A stretch of DNA of 64,000 nucleotides from Thermoguttaceae bacterium (GCA_017557195.1 JAFZAL010000017.1:1-64000); one strand, 5' to 3'. Shown: positions 43,254-52,860, numbered from the stretch's first letter. Notes: generated by a model not told the origin, from the letters alone. Numbers and translations are program-made.

Positions 43254-45173
43254 CTATGCCCGGCGGCGAACGACGACTTCAAACGGAAGCAAGACGGCTG
43301 ACGTTTCGTCCGTTCGGCTCCCGCCGTAGACAGGCGATTCCGTCGTCAGAAGCAGGTTGTCGAACATGTCCGGCGGGACGGGAACCGGGTCTGTCGTTAC
43401 GTTGGCAACAGCGATATAAGTCAAATTATCCTGTCGAAAACCGTCTTTGCCGCTGACCGTCCAGCGCCACGTCAGGATGGACGGCTGCGTCTCGCACTTT
43501 GCCGTTGGGAAGTAAAGCAGTCCGGCGCCGTTGGCTTGAGCGTACGGCTTGAACGACTGACCGGCAACGCCCGTTTGCTTTCTGACGGCGATGAGGTCTT
43601 TGTAGAGCTGCAAGCGTTGGTCGTAAACGTCAGACGTCCACGACAGCGACGCCTGTTCGAACGTTTTGGAGTCGAACGGGTCGGCGACTTTGGGCAGTTT
43701 CTGCTGGTGCATGTACTCCATGTCCCGCTGACGCCCACGACGAACGGCGCGTTTGAGTCCCTCGTCTTCAAAAGTCGTAAAGAACGGGAACGGGTTCCGC
43801 TCGCCGTATTCTTCGCCCATAAAAAGGAGCGGAACAAAGGGCGAAAGAATCGTAACCGCCGCGGCAAACCGAGCCGCAGCCGGCGAGATTTTCGTTCCCA
43901 GTCGTTTCGATTCCGCACAGTTGCCCGCCTGGTCGTGAGTTTGGTTGTAAACAATCAGCCGGGTCGGGTCGATATAGTCGAAATTTGTCCCCCATGTTTT
44001 CTTGTAACGTTTTCGATAAACCCCGTCGTAAAGCCAGCCGTCGACAAACGCCTTGAGCAGCGCTTCCGCGGGATTTTTGAACCGTTCACTGACGCTGAAA
44101 TCTTCGTATAATCCGCTCCGTTCTCCTGTTACAAGAGCGTGCAGCGCATGATGAAATTCAATATTCCAGACGCCGTCCAGACCGTATCCGTTACGTGACA
44201 GCGGTTCGATTTTGATTCGGTAGTTGTCGTCATCTTCCGCTGTTACAAACGTCGTCCGATTGTTGTGTTTTCCGTATTTATGAACCGCTTTGGAGATCTG
44301 CGCCAGAATATGCGTTCCAGACATGTCCGTAATCGTGTCGGTCGCGTCGAGACGCAAGCCGTCAAACCCGAATTCCCGAATCCAATACACGGCGTTTTCC
44401 GTTACATATTGACGCACCGGATCGGAATTCTCCCCGCCGTAATTAATCGCCGCTCCCCACGGGTTGGTAAACCGGGAATCGAAATAGTCGGAAATCGCCC
44501 CTAAATAGCAGCCCTCCGGCCCGAAATGGTTATAGACGACGTCGAGAATAACCGCCAAACCCAACTCGTGCGCCCGGGCGACAAACGCTCGCAGTTCGTC
44601 CGGCGTCCCGTAAACGCAAGTCGGCGCGTAAATATATACGCCGTCGTAACCCCAACTCAGTCCCGGAGATTCTGCCACCGGCATGACTTCCACCGCTGTC
44701 GCGCCCAGGTCTTTGATATATTCCAGCTTTTCCGCCAACGCCGCCCAGTAGGATTTATCAACGGGTTTCTTCCCTATAAAGGCGGCTGGATGGAGTTCGT
44801 AGATAATCAGGTCTTTGTACTCGACGCCATGCCAGGATGGAGGGACAAGGTCGTCCGGCGGCGCTGTTCTCAAACCGGACGGACCGTGAACTCCCAGCGG
44901 CTGAGCTGCGCTGCGCGGGTCGGGGTACTGTTTTCCGTCCGCCAGACGAAACATGTACAGCCAATCTCGCCCAACTTCCGCTTCGGCTGTAAACCAGCCT
45001 CTTTCCGCCGGGGTCATTGCAACGACTTTCGTCTCCCGCCCTGCCCTGTACGCCTCTGCGGATTCGTACAGAACGAGGTCAACCGTCGGCGACTTAACGC
45101 TCCAGACGGAAAACGTACACTGTCCGGACGTCTGCCCGGCAGGAAGAACGGCGTGGTTGGAGTAGGAGTGCAT
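43254..45173 (-). CDS. treZ: Malto-oligosyltrehalose trehalohydrolase
   Basis: A cytoplasmic GH13 enzyme (639 aa) that releases trehalose from maltooligosyl-trehalose. An N-terminal CBM48-like beta domain (about 10-100) precedes the barrel, which shows VILDVVYNHFG, the nucleophile region GFDGLRLDATD, the acid region TFVTAEDDDN, and NQTHDQAGN, the TreZ form of the last conserved region. No treY is present in the window; its substrate maker must be elsewhere. The gene starts just downstream of the longest heptamer array, and no ribosome site is visible. Confidence 0.87.
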   Translation of the reverse strand: MHSYSNHAVLPAGQTSGQCTFSVWSVKSPTVDLVLYESAEAYRAGRETKVVAMTPAERGWFTAEAEVGRDWLYMFRLADGKQYPDPRSAAQPLGVHGPSGLRTAPPDDLVPPSWHGVEYKDLIIYELHPAAFIGKKPVDKSYWAALAEKLEYIKDLGATAVEVMPVAESPGLSWGYDGVYIYAPTCVYGTPDELRAFVARAHELGLAVILDVVYNHFGPEGCYLGAISDYFDSRFTNPWGAAINYGGENSDPVRQYVTENAVYWIREFGFDGLRLDATDTITDMSGTHILAQISKAVHKYGKHNNRTTFVTAEDDDNYRIKIEPLSRNGYGLDGVWNIEFHHALHALVTGERSGLYEDFSVSERFKNPAEALLKAFVDGWLYDGVYRKRYKKTWGTNFDYIDPTRLIVYNQTHDQAGNCAESKRLGTKISPAAARFAAAVTILSPFVPLLFMGEEYGERNPFPFFTTFEDEGLKRAVRRGRQRDMEYMHQQKLPKVADPFDSKTFEQASLSWTSDVYDQRLQLYKDLIAVRKQTGVAGQSFKPYAQANGAGLLYFPTAKCETQPSILTWRWTVSGKDGFRQDNLTYIAVANVTTDPVPVPPDMFDNLLLTTESPVYGGSRTDETSAVLLPFEVVVRRRA

Positions 45174-45179
45174 TGGGAG

Positions 45180-45358
45180 GTGGTAAGTTGTAAGTGGTAA
45201 GTAGTAAGTGGTAAGTGGTTAGTTGTTAGTGGTTAGTGGTAAGTAGTAAGTGGTAAGTTGAAAGTTAGTTGAGCGCTTGCGTACTAACCACTAAAAACTT
45301 ATTACTAACCACTGATTAGCGCTTGCGTACTTAATGCTTACCACTTGAAACTTACTGC
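45180..45358. repeat. Longest heptamer array (GTGGTAA type), upstream of treZ
   Basis: At least twelve consecutive 7-nt units (GTGGTAA, GTTGTAA, GTAGTAA, GTGGTTA, GTTGTTA) run from 45180. The octamer CGCTTGCG occurs twice (45274-45281 and 45320-45327), followed by complementary CTAACCA/CTTACCA units. The whole can fold as long imperfect arms. Confidence 0.92.
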
Positions 45359-45367
45359 TATTATAAT

Positions 45368-45405
45368 AAAAAAAGGTTCCAGACAGACTCCGTCTGACTG
45401 GAACC
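45368..45405 (-). terminator. Rho-independent terminator
   Basis: GGTTCCAG-A-CAGAC and its complement (45375-45405) form a 13-bp stem with one mismatch and a 3-nt loop. The minus strand continues into seven T. It would end the transcript of the Tyr-rich protein gene, about 360 bp past its stop. Confidence 0.8.
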
Positions 45406-45766
45406 GAGATTGATTTCAACGCCCCCGTTGGAGAATTCTTTCCCTTCTCAAAGCAGACTCTTCGTTCTGTTCGCTTCTTTGACCCAGTTGAAGTTGAGAA
45501 TAAAACGCGTTATCTGATTCAAGCCGGTTTTCCCATATTCTCCGTGAATTTCAACACAAAGTCGAACTGTTTAGGATTGTTGAAATTCCGGTTTCTTTCC
45601 TGAGTTCATTTGCGATCCAGAAACGTTATATTTGCCCTGGGGTTTAACCGAACAGCGCGCCTGCCCGTTCTCAGCGGTATAAAACCGCTTTGACAGACAA
45701 ACAAGTTCCGGTTGGGCTAACGTCTGCAAACGTTCCCAAGCATGAAAACCTTTTTGCTTTGTTCGA
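45406..45766 (-). other. Long 3' region of the Tyr-rich protein gene
   Basis: 360 bp between the stop codon of the 113-aa protein and the strong terminator. No ORF or recognised RNA fold is seen. It could be an unusually long 3' UTR or hold a small RNA that uses the same terminator; this is inference. Confidence 0.35.
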
Positions 45767-46108
45767 TTACATCACGTCAAGGAAGAAGTGATGTCCCATG
45801 TGATAACGACGCTGTTCCGGATAGTAGTTCATCCAACGTTTATCGTATTGCGGGATTCTCATTTCAGTCGGATACCGATTATACGGATCCTGGCTGGAAC
45901 GGTAATATTCCTGAGACCAGAAGTTTTGCGGATAATACACGTAAGGATAGTGCATGAACCGATTGTAGTCCTGAGCGGTTGTATGGGGCGCATACTGACG
46001 TCCGTAAGCCTGTTGCTGCGGAACCGGCTGCTGAGCCTGAACGGACTGCATGCACAGCCCAACAATCGCCGCGATGAGCAGCGCTGAGCAAATGATTTTC
46101 CTGAACAT
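45767..46108 (-). CDS. Small secreted Tyr/Gln-rich protein
   Basis: A 113-aa exported protein: signal peptide to about residue 26 (cut near VQA), then a Gln/Tyr/Pro-rich mature part (FMHYPYVYYPQNFW, MNYYPEQRRYHMGHHFFLDVM). I do not recognise a named family. Short Tyr-rich secreted proteins ending in an HFxLDVx-like motif seem common in planctomycetes, but this is from memory and not checked. A good ribosome site AAGGA lies 9 nt before the ATG. Confidence 0.75.
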   Translation of the reverse strand: MFRKIICSALLIAAIVGLCMQSVQAQQPVPQQQAYGRQYAPHTTAQDYNRFMHYPYVYYPQNFWSQEYYRSSQDPYNRYPTEMRIPQYDKRWMNYYPEQRRYHMGHHFFLDVM

Positions 46109-46531
46109 TTTTTTAATCCTTTGTATCAGAGGTACTTATACTCTCTATTTCACGCTTGTTTCGCTTCCATGCGAATTAATGCGTTCATACCTGAGCGATT
46201 CCATAACGCTTCCTGCGCCAGAATCCTCTATATTGTTAGAATCGGTATTTTCCTTAAAAATGTTAAATAAAAATTTTAAACTTGTGTATTCAGTAAATTC
46301 ATACTATAAGTTCGTATGTATTTCTTTAAATGCAAAAAATAGATAAAATAGCCAATTAAATAAAAATGTAAAAAATTATTCTTTTTTATAGCCCTCCCCT
46401 CTTGTAATTATCCAACCTTTTTAGTATTGTCAGTTATATATTCGTTTTTATGTAATCAGGTTTGTTTTCTTTTTCTTTGAAAAAAACAAGCTGATACGTC
46501 TTGTTTTCCCTTTTTTCAATACAGCGTTATC
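46109..46531. other. AT-rich gap before the TIR gene
   Basis: Very AT-rich, no supported gene. A weak promoter candidate for the plus strand is TTGTCA at 46427-46432 with TGTAAT at 46451-46456. No ribosome site precedes the TIR gene start. Confidence 0.4.
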
Positions 46532-49500
46532 ATGAACAAAGCCTCAAAATCGTTGAAAATCTTTATCAGCTACGGACACGAAATTGGAGCAGTAGACGAC
46601 TCTGGAAATCCATATTCGAATCCGAATAACGAAAGCGTCGTTCATCAAATCAAGACGTATCTGGAAAGTCGTGGACATGAAATCTGGTTGGATAAAGATA
46701 AAATCAAGCCGGGGGACGACTGGCGAAAAGCAATTTACAACGGAGTTGAATGGTCGGACGTTGCATTGATCTGTCTGTCTCACAAAGCGATGAAGCCCAA
46801 CGGGGTTTGCCGAGACGAAATATCCATTGCAATGGGCGTTCGCGGCGGAAATATGTTCTCTGTCAAGCTGGAAGCGTTGGAAGACGCCGAGTATCCGGCG
46901 TATCTGCTAAACCGTCAGCTGTTTTCTAAATTTCAGGATTGGCGCATCCATTGTATAGAAGACAACATTGATGAAGCCTGGCTCGATAAAAACCTGGAAA
47001 CGCTTGCCCAATCTCTGGAAGAAGAGAATGTTTGGCGATACGGCGTTGAAATGGTTGAACTCAAGAAACTCCTCAAGCCCTGGAACATGAACAGTCGGCT
47101 TCGGAGTCTGGATCGCGGTTCACAGTACCTTTATAACGATGAAACGGATGAATACGAGAAAAAAATAGTTCACAAATTCTGTGGACGCGAGTCTCTTTTT
47201 GAATTGTTTGAAAACGAGAAGTCCCAGGAAGCCTATCTGGAGTCAGACCGCATTTTATGGCTCAAAAAAGGTCCCGGTTTTGGAAAGAGCCGATTTGCGG
47301 CAGAGCTTCTTTATCGATATTATTTCGCAATCAGCGCTGCTTATTTTGTTGAATACAATCTGGAAGAATCCCACAAATCGCAAACGTTTATTAAATCCGT
47401 TGCATACCAGCTGGCTCAGACGAATTCCTCTTATCGGGAAAGACTGTTAGGCGTTCTCAGAGCGAATCTGGATGAGATAAACCGACAAATTGACAACCCG
47501 GAAAAGCTGTTTAAAACGCTGGTTGTTGATTTATTAGAGGACGAGTTCGACGAAGAAAGAACGACTCAATGGATTCTGGTTGACGCTCTGGACGAAGCGA
47601 CGGAGAACAGCCGTAACGAGATTGCATCGTTGATCAGCCAAAACATTGACAATCTGCCGTCGTGGATTCGCTTTTATATTACGTCTCGAGACAATGACAA
47701 TGCAGTTAATCAAAGCTTCAACGATTTTACGCCCATTGACTTCGAGGACGAGGAAAACGTCAACGACATTCTGGAATACATTCGCAGCGAATTCAGCGCC
47801 TTGGGGCTTTCCGTCTCGGAAGAATTGATAAATATTCTTCTGGAAAAGTCCGAGGGAACGTTCCTGTATCCGGAAATGGTCTTTCGCGATCTGGAGAAAA
47901 ACGCGTTTACGGTCGACGATATTCGCGATTTGCCCAAGGGCGTAATCGGGTATATTCATGCCCAGTTTGAGCGTCTTTTCGAAGATAAATTGGAATCGTA
48001 TAATACAGAAATTCGTCCGTGGCTGGGGTATGTTTTAACGTCTTGCGAACCGATCCCGCGCGGCGTGTTAAAATACGCTTTGGGAATTCGGGAAGATTCT
48101 GAACTCGAGCGTCGATTAAATCTTCTGGGAACGTTTTTTGTTCAGTCCGGCTCTACAGACGAAGATACAGTTGCTCCATTCCACAAAAGCGTTATTGACT
48201 ACTGCTTTAATAAAAACGTTTCCTTTATTTTCTACGTTGATCCAGATGAAGCCAAAGAACGATTTGCACAAACCGGTTTGGGATTGTACGAATCCGGCGC
48301 TTTGCAATGGATAAAAAGAACCGACGAAAAGCCGGATATCGCGCAGCGTTACTTTTTAACGTGGCTGCCATCTCATTTAATGAACGCGAACGATTCCCCA
48401 AAATCGGCGGCTGTCCTGTCGGATTTCGCATTCTTGATGAAACGGCTGCGATTCGGAAACGTAGAACGCGTTTTGCTGGACTATATTCTTTTCAGAGGAA
48501 ACCTTGATCGAATTTCAAAAGACTGCAGCGCCTATTTTGACGTTATTTGCAGTAACGCGCATTATTTGCGCCATAACAGCGAGGACAATCCCGCATACAA
48601 GATTATGCTTCAAATCGCCACTGAAGTTGCTGACGATTGCCCTGTAACGCTGGCGGCGGAACGTTGGCTCAACCCGGAAGAAGGCGATTCCCCCTGCGAC
48701 TGGTTCTGGATTAATAAAGTCAACCGTCCCAAAGAATACCAGCCCAGCCCGTATAAACTTGTAATCGAGTATGCTGGCGATCACGCGATACTTCTTTCCA
48801 ACGGCAACGCTTTGTCCTGGGGAACAGACGATTATAACCTTCGGATTTGGGATCTGGAAACAGGCGCATGTAAAGTTGTTATGAAAGGACATACAGATGA
48901 AGTCTATAGAGTCCTTGAGCTTCGCACCGGCGACTTTCTCTCCTGGAGTAAAGATAGAACCTTGCGTATTTGGTCGCCGGATGGAACGTGCAAAGCCGTA
49001 TCGGACGGAAATACCGATTCTGACCGGGGCTTTTTAGAACTTCGTTCTGGCGCAATTCTTTCATGGTGTATTTATGCTCTAGTCGAAAAAAAAAGTTATG
49101 TAGGTCAAGAAGAAAAATCAATCCGAATCTGGGCTCCTGACGGCAATCTTATATCAGTAATAAGAGGGCACTCTAAACACATCAAAGGCGCAATCGAGCT
49201 GCAATCCGGCGAGATACTTTCATATAGCGACGACTCCCAACGAATTTGGTCGACAAATGCGCCAAACAGTGAAGTTAGAACTGTTCTTGAAGGACGTTCA
49301 CAATGGATCGAAGGCGCCAGAGAACTCCGTTCCGGCGACATTCTGACATGGGACAATGAATCATTGCATCTTTGGTCTTCTGACGGGGAACGTAAAGCCG
49401 ATCTGGAAGGACATACAAACAACGTCAGAGAAGCTATTGAACTTGACTCTGGAGATATTCTGTCCTGGTGTTATGGAGATGACAATACGCTGCGTCTCTG

Positions 49501-52261
49501 GTCTCCCGACGGCGTTTGCAAAGCTGTTCTTGAAGGACATAATAACTTGATTTATGGAGCTATCGAACTTCGTTCCGGAGACCTTCTTTCATGGGACAGG
49601 GACGGCGTCATGCATCTTTGGTCTCCCGATGGCGTTAGCAAGGCGGTTCTTGAAGGACATACAGATTATATCATCGGCGCCAAAGAACTCAGTTCTGGCG
49701 ATATTCTTTCGTGGAGCAAGGATTCAACTATTCGTCTTTGGTCGCCCGATGGCGCATGCAAAGCCGTTCTGAAAGAACGTACGGATTATGTCAAGGGCGT
49801 GATTGAACTTCCTTCTGGGGATATTCTCTCATGGAGCAATGATCAATCCTTATGTATCAGGTCTATAAAGAGTATTCATATAACCATAGAAGAAGGACAT
49901 ATTGCCCCCATAGACGACGTTTTGAAACTTAGTTCCGACAACGTTCTGTCCTGGTGCGGCGACAGGCTAAACGGAAGCAAAGATCATACATTGCGTCTTT
50001 GGTCTCCAAACGGTAAATGTATTGCTGTTATGGGCAAGCATAAACTTGGAATCAATGGCGCTATTGAATTGAAATCTGGCAATATTCTTTCCTGGAGCGA
50101 CGATAAAACTCTGCGTATTTGGTCTCCCAAAGGAAAGTGTATAGCTGTTCTGAAAGGTCACCATGAAAGAATTGGAAACGCTATAGAGCTGAGTTCTGGA
50201 GAGATTGTTTCTTCATGTAGATTTCTCGTTTGTCATGATAACACATTGCGTCTTTGGTCTCCAGACGGGACGTGTAAAGCCGTCATGGAAGGACATACCG
50301 ACATTGTCTGGGGAACTAAAGAACTTCGTTCTGGCGATATTATTTCGTGGAGCAGCGATCGCACATTGCGAATTTGGTCTGCCGATGGAAAGTGTAAAGC
50401 GGTTCTGAAAGGGCATACAGACGATCTTGATAACGTCATGGAACTTCGTTCTGGCGATATTCTTTCCTGGAGCAGAGATGCAACTTTACGCATTTGGTCT
50501 CCTTATGGGGATTGTAAAGCTGTTATGGAGGGACATGAAAGCTGGATTGAAGGCGCTAAAGAACTTCGTTCTGGAGACATTCTCTCTTGGTGTTTATCTG
50601 GAAATGATTACACTTTGCGCCGTTGGTCTCCTGATGGGACTTGTAAAGCTGTTATGGAGGGGCATACAGATGAAGTCAAAGGAGCAATAGAGTTGGATTC
50701 TGACGATATTCTTTCATGGAGTTGGGATCAAACTTTGCGTATTTGGTCGCCAGATGGGTCATGTAAAGAAATAATTGAGCAGGACGATCCTCGGTATGAC
50801 AGATTGTATGCCATGTTTTGGGAGGATCGAGTTTATGAACAATTTTATTCTAAACGATCCGCTTGTGGTATTGAGTTACAACACGATTATAAGCCAATCG
50901 CCCAGTGGAATGGCGTTGAATGCACCCCCCTGTTTGTTGGCGCTGGACGTCTGTGTGTTTGGTATGGAAGCAATGTTGAGTTTCTCCAGCTCAACTATGG
51001 CAATCATACGAGCGTTTCTTTTAGTCAGACTTGCCAATTAATTTCACATGAAATTGAAGAGTCAAACCTGACAGAATATACTCCAATATCTCCTGTTATG
51101 GAGGATGACGATGTTTCTGAAGAAAATGACGATGCGTTTGAAGAAATCAACGATGCTTTAATTGATGAAAGCTATTCAACGCAAGTCAATTTTTTTGAAA
51201 TTATCGGTAAAAACATTGATACTCTTGGAAATCATCTTCATGAGTATTACCAAAAGGCTGAAAATGGAGATCTTAATTCTCAAATTACTCTTGGCCGCAT
51301 CTTTTACAATGGTTTTGGAGTTCCTGTAGATAAAAGTGAAGCCATAAAATGGTGGCTCAAAGCGGCGGAACAAGGAAATATTGAGTCTCAAGCCGCCGTA
51401 GCTATGGGCTATGAGAATGGCGATGGCATTGAACAAAACATCCCGGAAGCCATAAAATGGTATCGAAAAGCGGCTGAACAGGGACATGCGATATCGCAAT
51501 TAAAGCTTTTCTATTTGCTTTTGTTTACAGATAATACAGAAGCGATCAAATGGCTGACCAGTGCAGCTGAACAAGGAAATGTGGATGCACAATTTGGTCT
51601 GGCGTTATGCTATCATACCGGAAAAGGCTGCCGTCCAGATATGGAAAAGGCCATAAAGTGGTATTTTGAAGCGGCTAAGCATGGACACCCTCAGGCTCAA
51701 TACGCAATTGGCTCTTACTATCAGGATATCAAAGGAGATATAGAAGAAGCCATTAAATGGTATCGCAAAGCGGCGGGAAATGGAAATGCAAGCGCTCAAT
51801 ATAATTTAGGTCAATGCTATTATCAAGGCGATGGCGTTGAGCAAGATAGCGAAGAAGCTGTAAAATGGTTTTTAAAGGCGGCAGAACAGGATGACGACTC
51901 TGCCCAATACCTTCTTGGCGTTTGCTATATCACCGGAGACGGCGTTCCTAAGAACTCTACAGTTGCTCTTGACTGGTTTCATAAAGCTGCGGATCAAGGA
52001 GATGACAGCTCTATGTACGCCATAGGTTTGTGCTACTATAAAGGCGATGGCGTTGAGCAAGATAGCGAAGAAGCTGTAAAATGGTTTTCAAAGGCAGCGC
52101 AAAAAGGAAATGCAAGAGCGCAATTCTATTTAGGGGTTTGCTATTATAATGGCGAAGGCGTTGAACGAGATAAAGCAGAAGCCAAAAAATGGTTGAATGA
52201 AGCGGCAAAGCAAGGGAATGAGGATGCTATTAAAGCGTTAAACTCATTGAAGGGTAAATAA
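46532..52261 (+). CDS. TIR - STAND NTPase - WD-like propeller - Sel1 protein
   Basis: A giant 1909-aa soluble protein. Residues 7-165 are a TIR domain (KIFISYGHE, LDKDKIKPGDDWRKAI, SDVALICLS; Glu96 in GVCRDEI fits the NADase glutamate position). Residues about 215-560 are a STAND/NACHT-type NTPase with Walker A GPGFGKS (247-253), Walker B WILVDALDEA and FYITSR as sensor. Residues 560-745 are helical. Residues 750-1410 hold 16 WD-like units of about 40 aa (consensus SGDILSWSxDxTLRIWSPDG, CKAVLEGHTD). After an acidic linker, residues 1572-1909 hold nine Sel1 repeats. The plan fits a ligand-sensing switch whose TIR would cleave NAD or signal. A role in phage defence is inference. It stands alone. 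Confidence 0.9.
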   Translation: MNKASKSLKIFISYGHEIGAVDDSGNPYSNPNNESVVHQIKTYLESRGHEIWLDKDKIKPGDDWRKAIYNGVEWSDVALICLSHKAMKPNGVCRDEISIAMGVRGGNMFSVKLEALEDAEYPAYLLNRQLFSKFQDWRIHCIEDNIDEAWLDKNLETLAQSLEEENVWRYGVEMVELKKLLKPWNMNSRLRSLDRGSQYLYNDETDEYEKKIVHKFCGRESLFELFENEKSQEAYLESDRILWLKKGPGFGKSRFAAELLYRYYFAISAAYFVEYNLEESHKSQTFIKSVAYQLAQTNSSYRERLLGVLRANLDEINRQIDNPEKLFKTLVVDLLEDEFDEERTTQWILVDALDEATENSRNEIASLISQNIDNLPSWIRFYITSRDNDNAVNQSFNDFTPIDFEDEENVNDILEYIRSEFSALGLSVSEELINILLEKSEGTFLYPEMVFRDLEKNAFTVDDIRDLPKGVIGYIHAQFERLFEDKLESYNTEIRPWLGYVLTSCEPIPRGVLKYALGIREDSELERRLNLLGTFFVQSGSTDEDTVAPFHKSVIDYCFNKNVSFIFYVDPDEAKERFAQTGLGLYESGALQWIKRTDEKPDIAQRYFLTWLPSHLMNANDSPKSAAVLSDFAFLMKRLRFGNVERVLLDYILFRGNLDRISKDCSAYFDVICSNAHYLRHNSEDNPAYKIMLQIATEVADDCPVTLAAERWLNPEEGDSPCDWFWINKVNRPKEYQPSPYKLVIEYAGDHAILLSNGNALSWGTDDYNLRIWDLETGACKVVMKGHTDEVYRVLELRTGDFLSWSKDRTLRIWSPDGTCKAVSDGNTDSDRGFLELRSGAILSWCIYALVEKKSYVGQEEKSIRIWAPDGNLISVIRGHSKHIKGAIELQSGEILSYSDDSQRIWSTNAPNSEVRTVLEGRSQWIEGARELRSGDILTWDNESLHLWSSDGERKADLEGHTNNVREAIELDSGDILSWCYGDDNTLRLWSPDGVCKAVLEGHNNLIYGAIELRSGDLLSWDRDGVMHLWSPDGVSKAVLEGHTDYIIGAKELSSGDILSWSKDSTIRLWSPDGACKAVLKERTDYVKGVIELPSGDILSWSNDQSLCIRSIKSIHITIEEGHIAPIDDVLKLSSDNVLSWCGDRLNGSKDHTLRLWSPNGKCIAVMGKHKLGINGAIELKSGNILSWSDDKTLRIWSPKGKCIAVLKGHHERIGNAIELSSGEIVSSCRFLVCHDNTLRLWSPDGTCKAVMEGHTDIVWGTKELRSGDIISWSSDRTLRIWSADGKCKAVLKGHTDDLDNVMELRSGDILSWSRDATLRIWSPYGDCKAVMEGHESWIEGAKELRSGDILSWCLSGNDYTLRRWSPDGTCKAVMEGHTDEVKGAIELDSDDILSWSWDQTLRIWSPDGSCKEIIEQDDPRYDRLYAMFWEDRVYEQFYSKRSACGIELQHDYKPIAQWNGVECTPLFVGAGRLCVWYGSNVEFLQLNYGNHTSVSFSQTCQLISHEIEESNLTEYTPISPVMEDDDVSEENDDAFEEINDALIDESYSTQVNFFEIIGKNIDTLGNHLHEYYQKAENGDLNSQITLGRIFYNGFGVPVDKSEAIKWWLKAAEQGNIESQAAVAMGYENGDGIEQNIPEAIKWYRKAAEQGHAISQLKLFYLLLFTDNTEAIKWLTSAAEQGNVDAQFGLALCYHTGKGCRPDMEKAIKWYFEAAKHGHPQAQYAIGSYYQDIKGDIEEAIKWYRKAAGNGNASAQYNLGQCYYQGDGVEQDSEEAVKWFLKAAEQDDDSAQYLLGVCYITGDGVPKNSTVALDWFHKAADQGDDSSMYAIGLCYYKGDGVEQDSEEAVKWFSKAAQKGNARAQFYLGVCYYNGEGVERDKAEAKKWLNEAAKQGNEDAIKALNSLKGK

Positions 52262-52435
52262 GAATCGCATCTTACTTCCTGTACTCCCTTTAATTCAACA
52301 ATTTGATTCCAAGGACGGCGAAGCCCATGCTACAAACGCCCTCCAAATCAACTCAGTCTCTTTCCATTTCCTCCCAACGCTGCAGGCAACGAGAGGGAAG
52401 GGAAAGAGATATATGTCGTTTTTTACGTCTTTCGC

Positions 52436-52512
52436 CTGCGGACTGAAACCCTCGGATATAAGAGTTGTGCCCCTGGACACGATTTGACTTTCCACCTTAT
52501 CTATCTTCACAA
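52436..52512. repeat. Dispersed repeat, copy 2
   Basis: Diverged copy of 66-145 in the same orientation, sharing GACTGAAACCCTCGG-like, AAGAGTTG and TTATCTATCTTCACAA-like blocks. It lies downstream of the TIR gene. Confidence 0.5.
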
Positions 52513-52623
52513 CCCAATTTTGAACGTCCCCGATTTTACTGGCGCGTTTGGCGTCCCCTATTTTCGTTTTTAAATTCTTGGGTATAATATTAATATAGTC
52601 GTGAATTGACGCGAAGCGTCTAA

Positions 52624-52644
52624 CTATTGCCTAATGCCTACAAA
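52624..52644. repeat. Short heptamer array
   Basis: CTATTGC, CTAATGC and CTACAAA in 7-nt register, directly before the ribosome site of the 51-aa membrane protein. Confidence 0.55.
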
Positions 52645-52659
52645 AGGAGCTAAATACCC

Positions 52660-52815
52660 ATGACCCTCGCTGGCTGGTGCTTCATGCTGACCGCATGTAT
52701 AATAATCACCTCTGTTTTCGTTTGGTGCATAATTCGAGTCCTGCTCAGTTCAGACGATCCGGACAAGTCCGAGAATCCGTCTGACAATCAGGACGACGAG
52801 CATGTCAATTATTAA
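52660..52815 (+). CDS. Small single-span membrane protein (51 aa)
   Basis: A short gene that is easy to miss. ATG at 52660 is preceded by a strong ribosome site, AGGAGC, at 52645-52650. The product begins MTLAGWCFMLTACIIITSVF and has one membrane helix (about 3-28). A polar, acidic tail follows, rich in Asp, Glu, Asn and Pro and ending in DEHVNY. The family is not known to me. It lies 45 bp before rsmG on the same strand and may share its transcript. Confidence 0.7.
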   Translation: MTLAGWCFMLTACIIITSVFVWCIIRVLLSSDDPDKSENPSDNQDDEHVNY

Positions 52816-52860
52816 TAAAGCTATTAGTTGTTCCAATTTACTGATTACCAATACTGAACT

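Larger units (their letters stand above)
52262..52659. other. Intergenic region after the TIR gene
   Basis: No gene. Contains a diverged long hairpin (about 52360-52415), dispersed repeat copy 2 (52436-52512) and a weak heptamer array (52624-52644: CTATTGC, CTAATGC, CTACAAA) next to GACGCGAAGCGTC. Confidence 0.6.

Noticed and set aside
45180-45358. Possible CRISPR array
   Set aside because: The repeats are only 7 nt with no unique spacers, and no cas gene is present in the window.
46050-46346. 98-aa open frame in the AT-rich gap before the TIR gene
   Set aside because: It overlaps the start of the Tyr-rich protein gene on the other strand, lacks a ribosome site and has no coding character.
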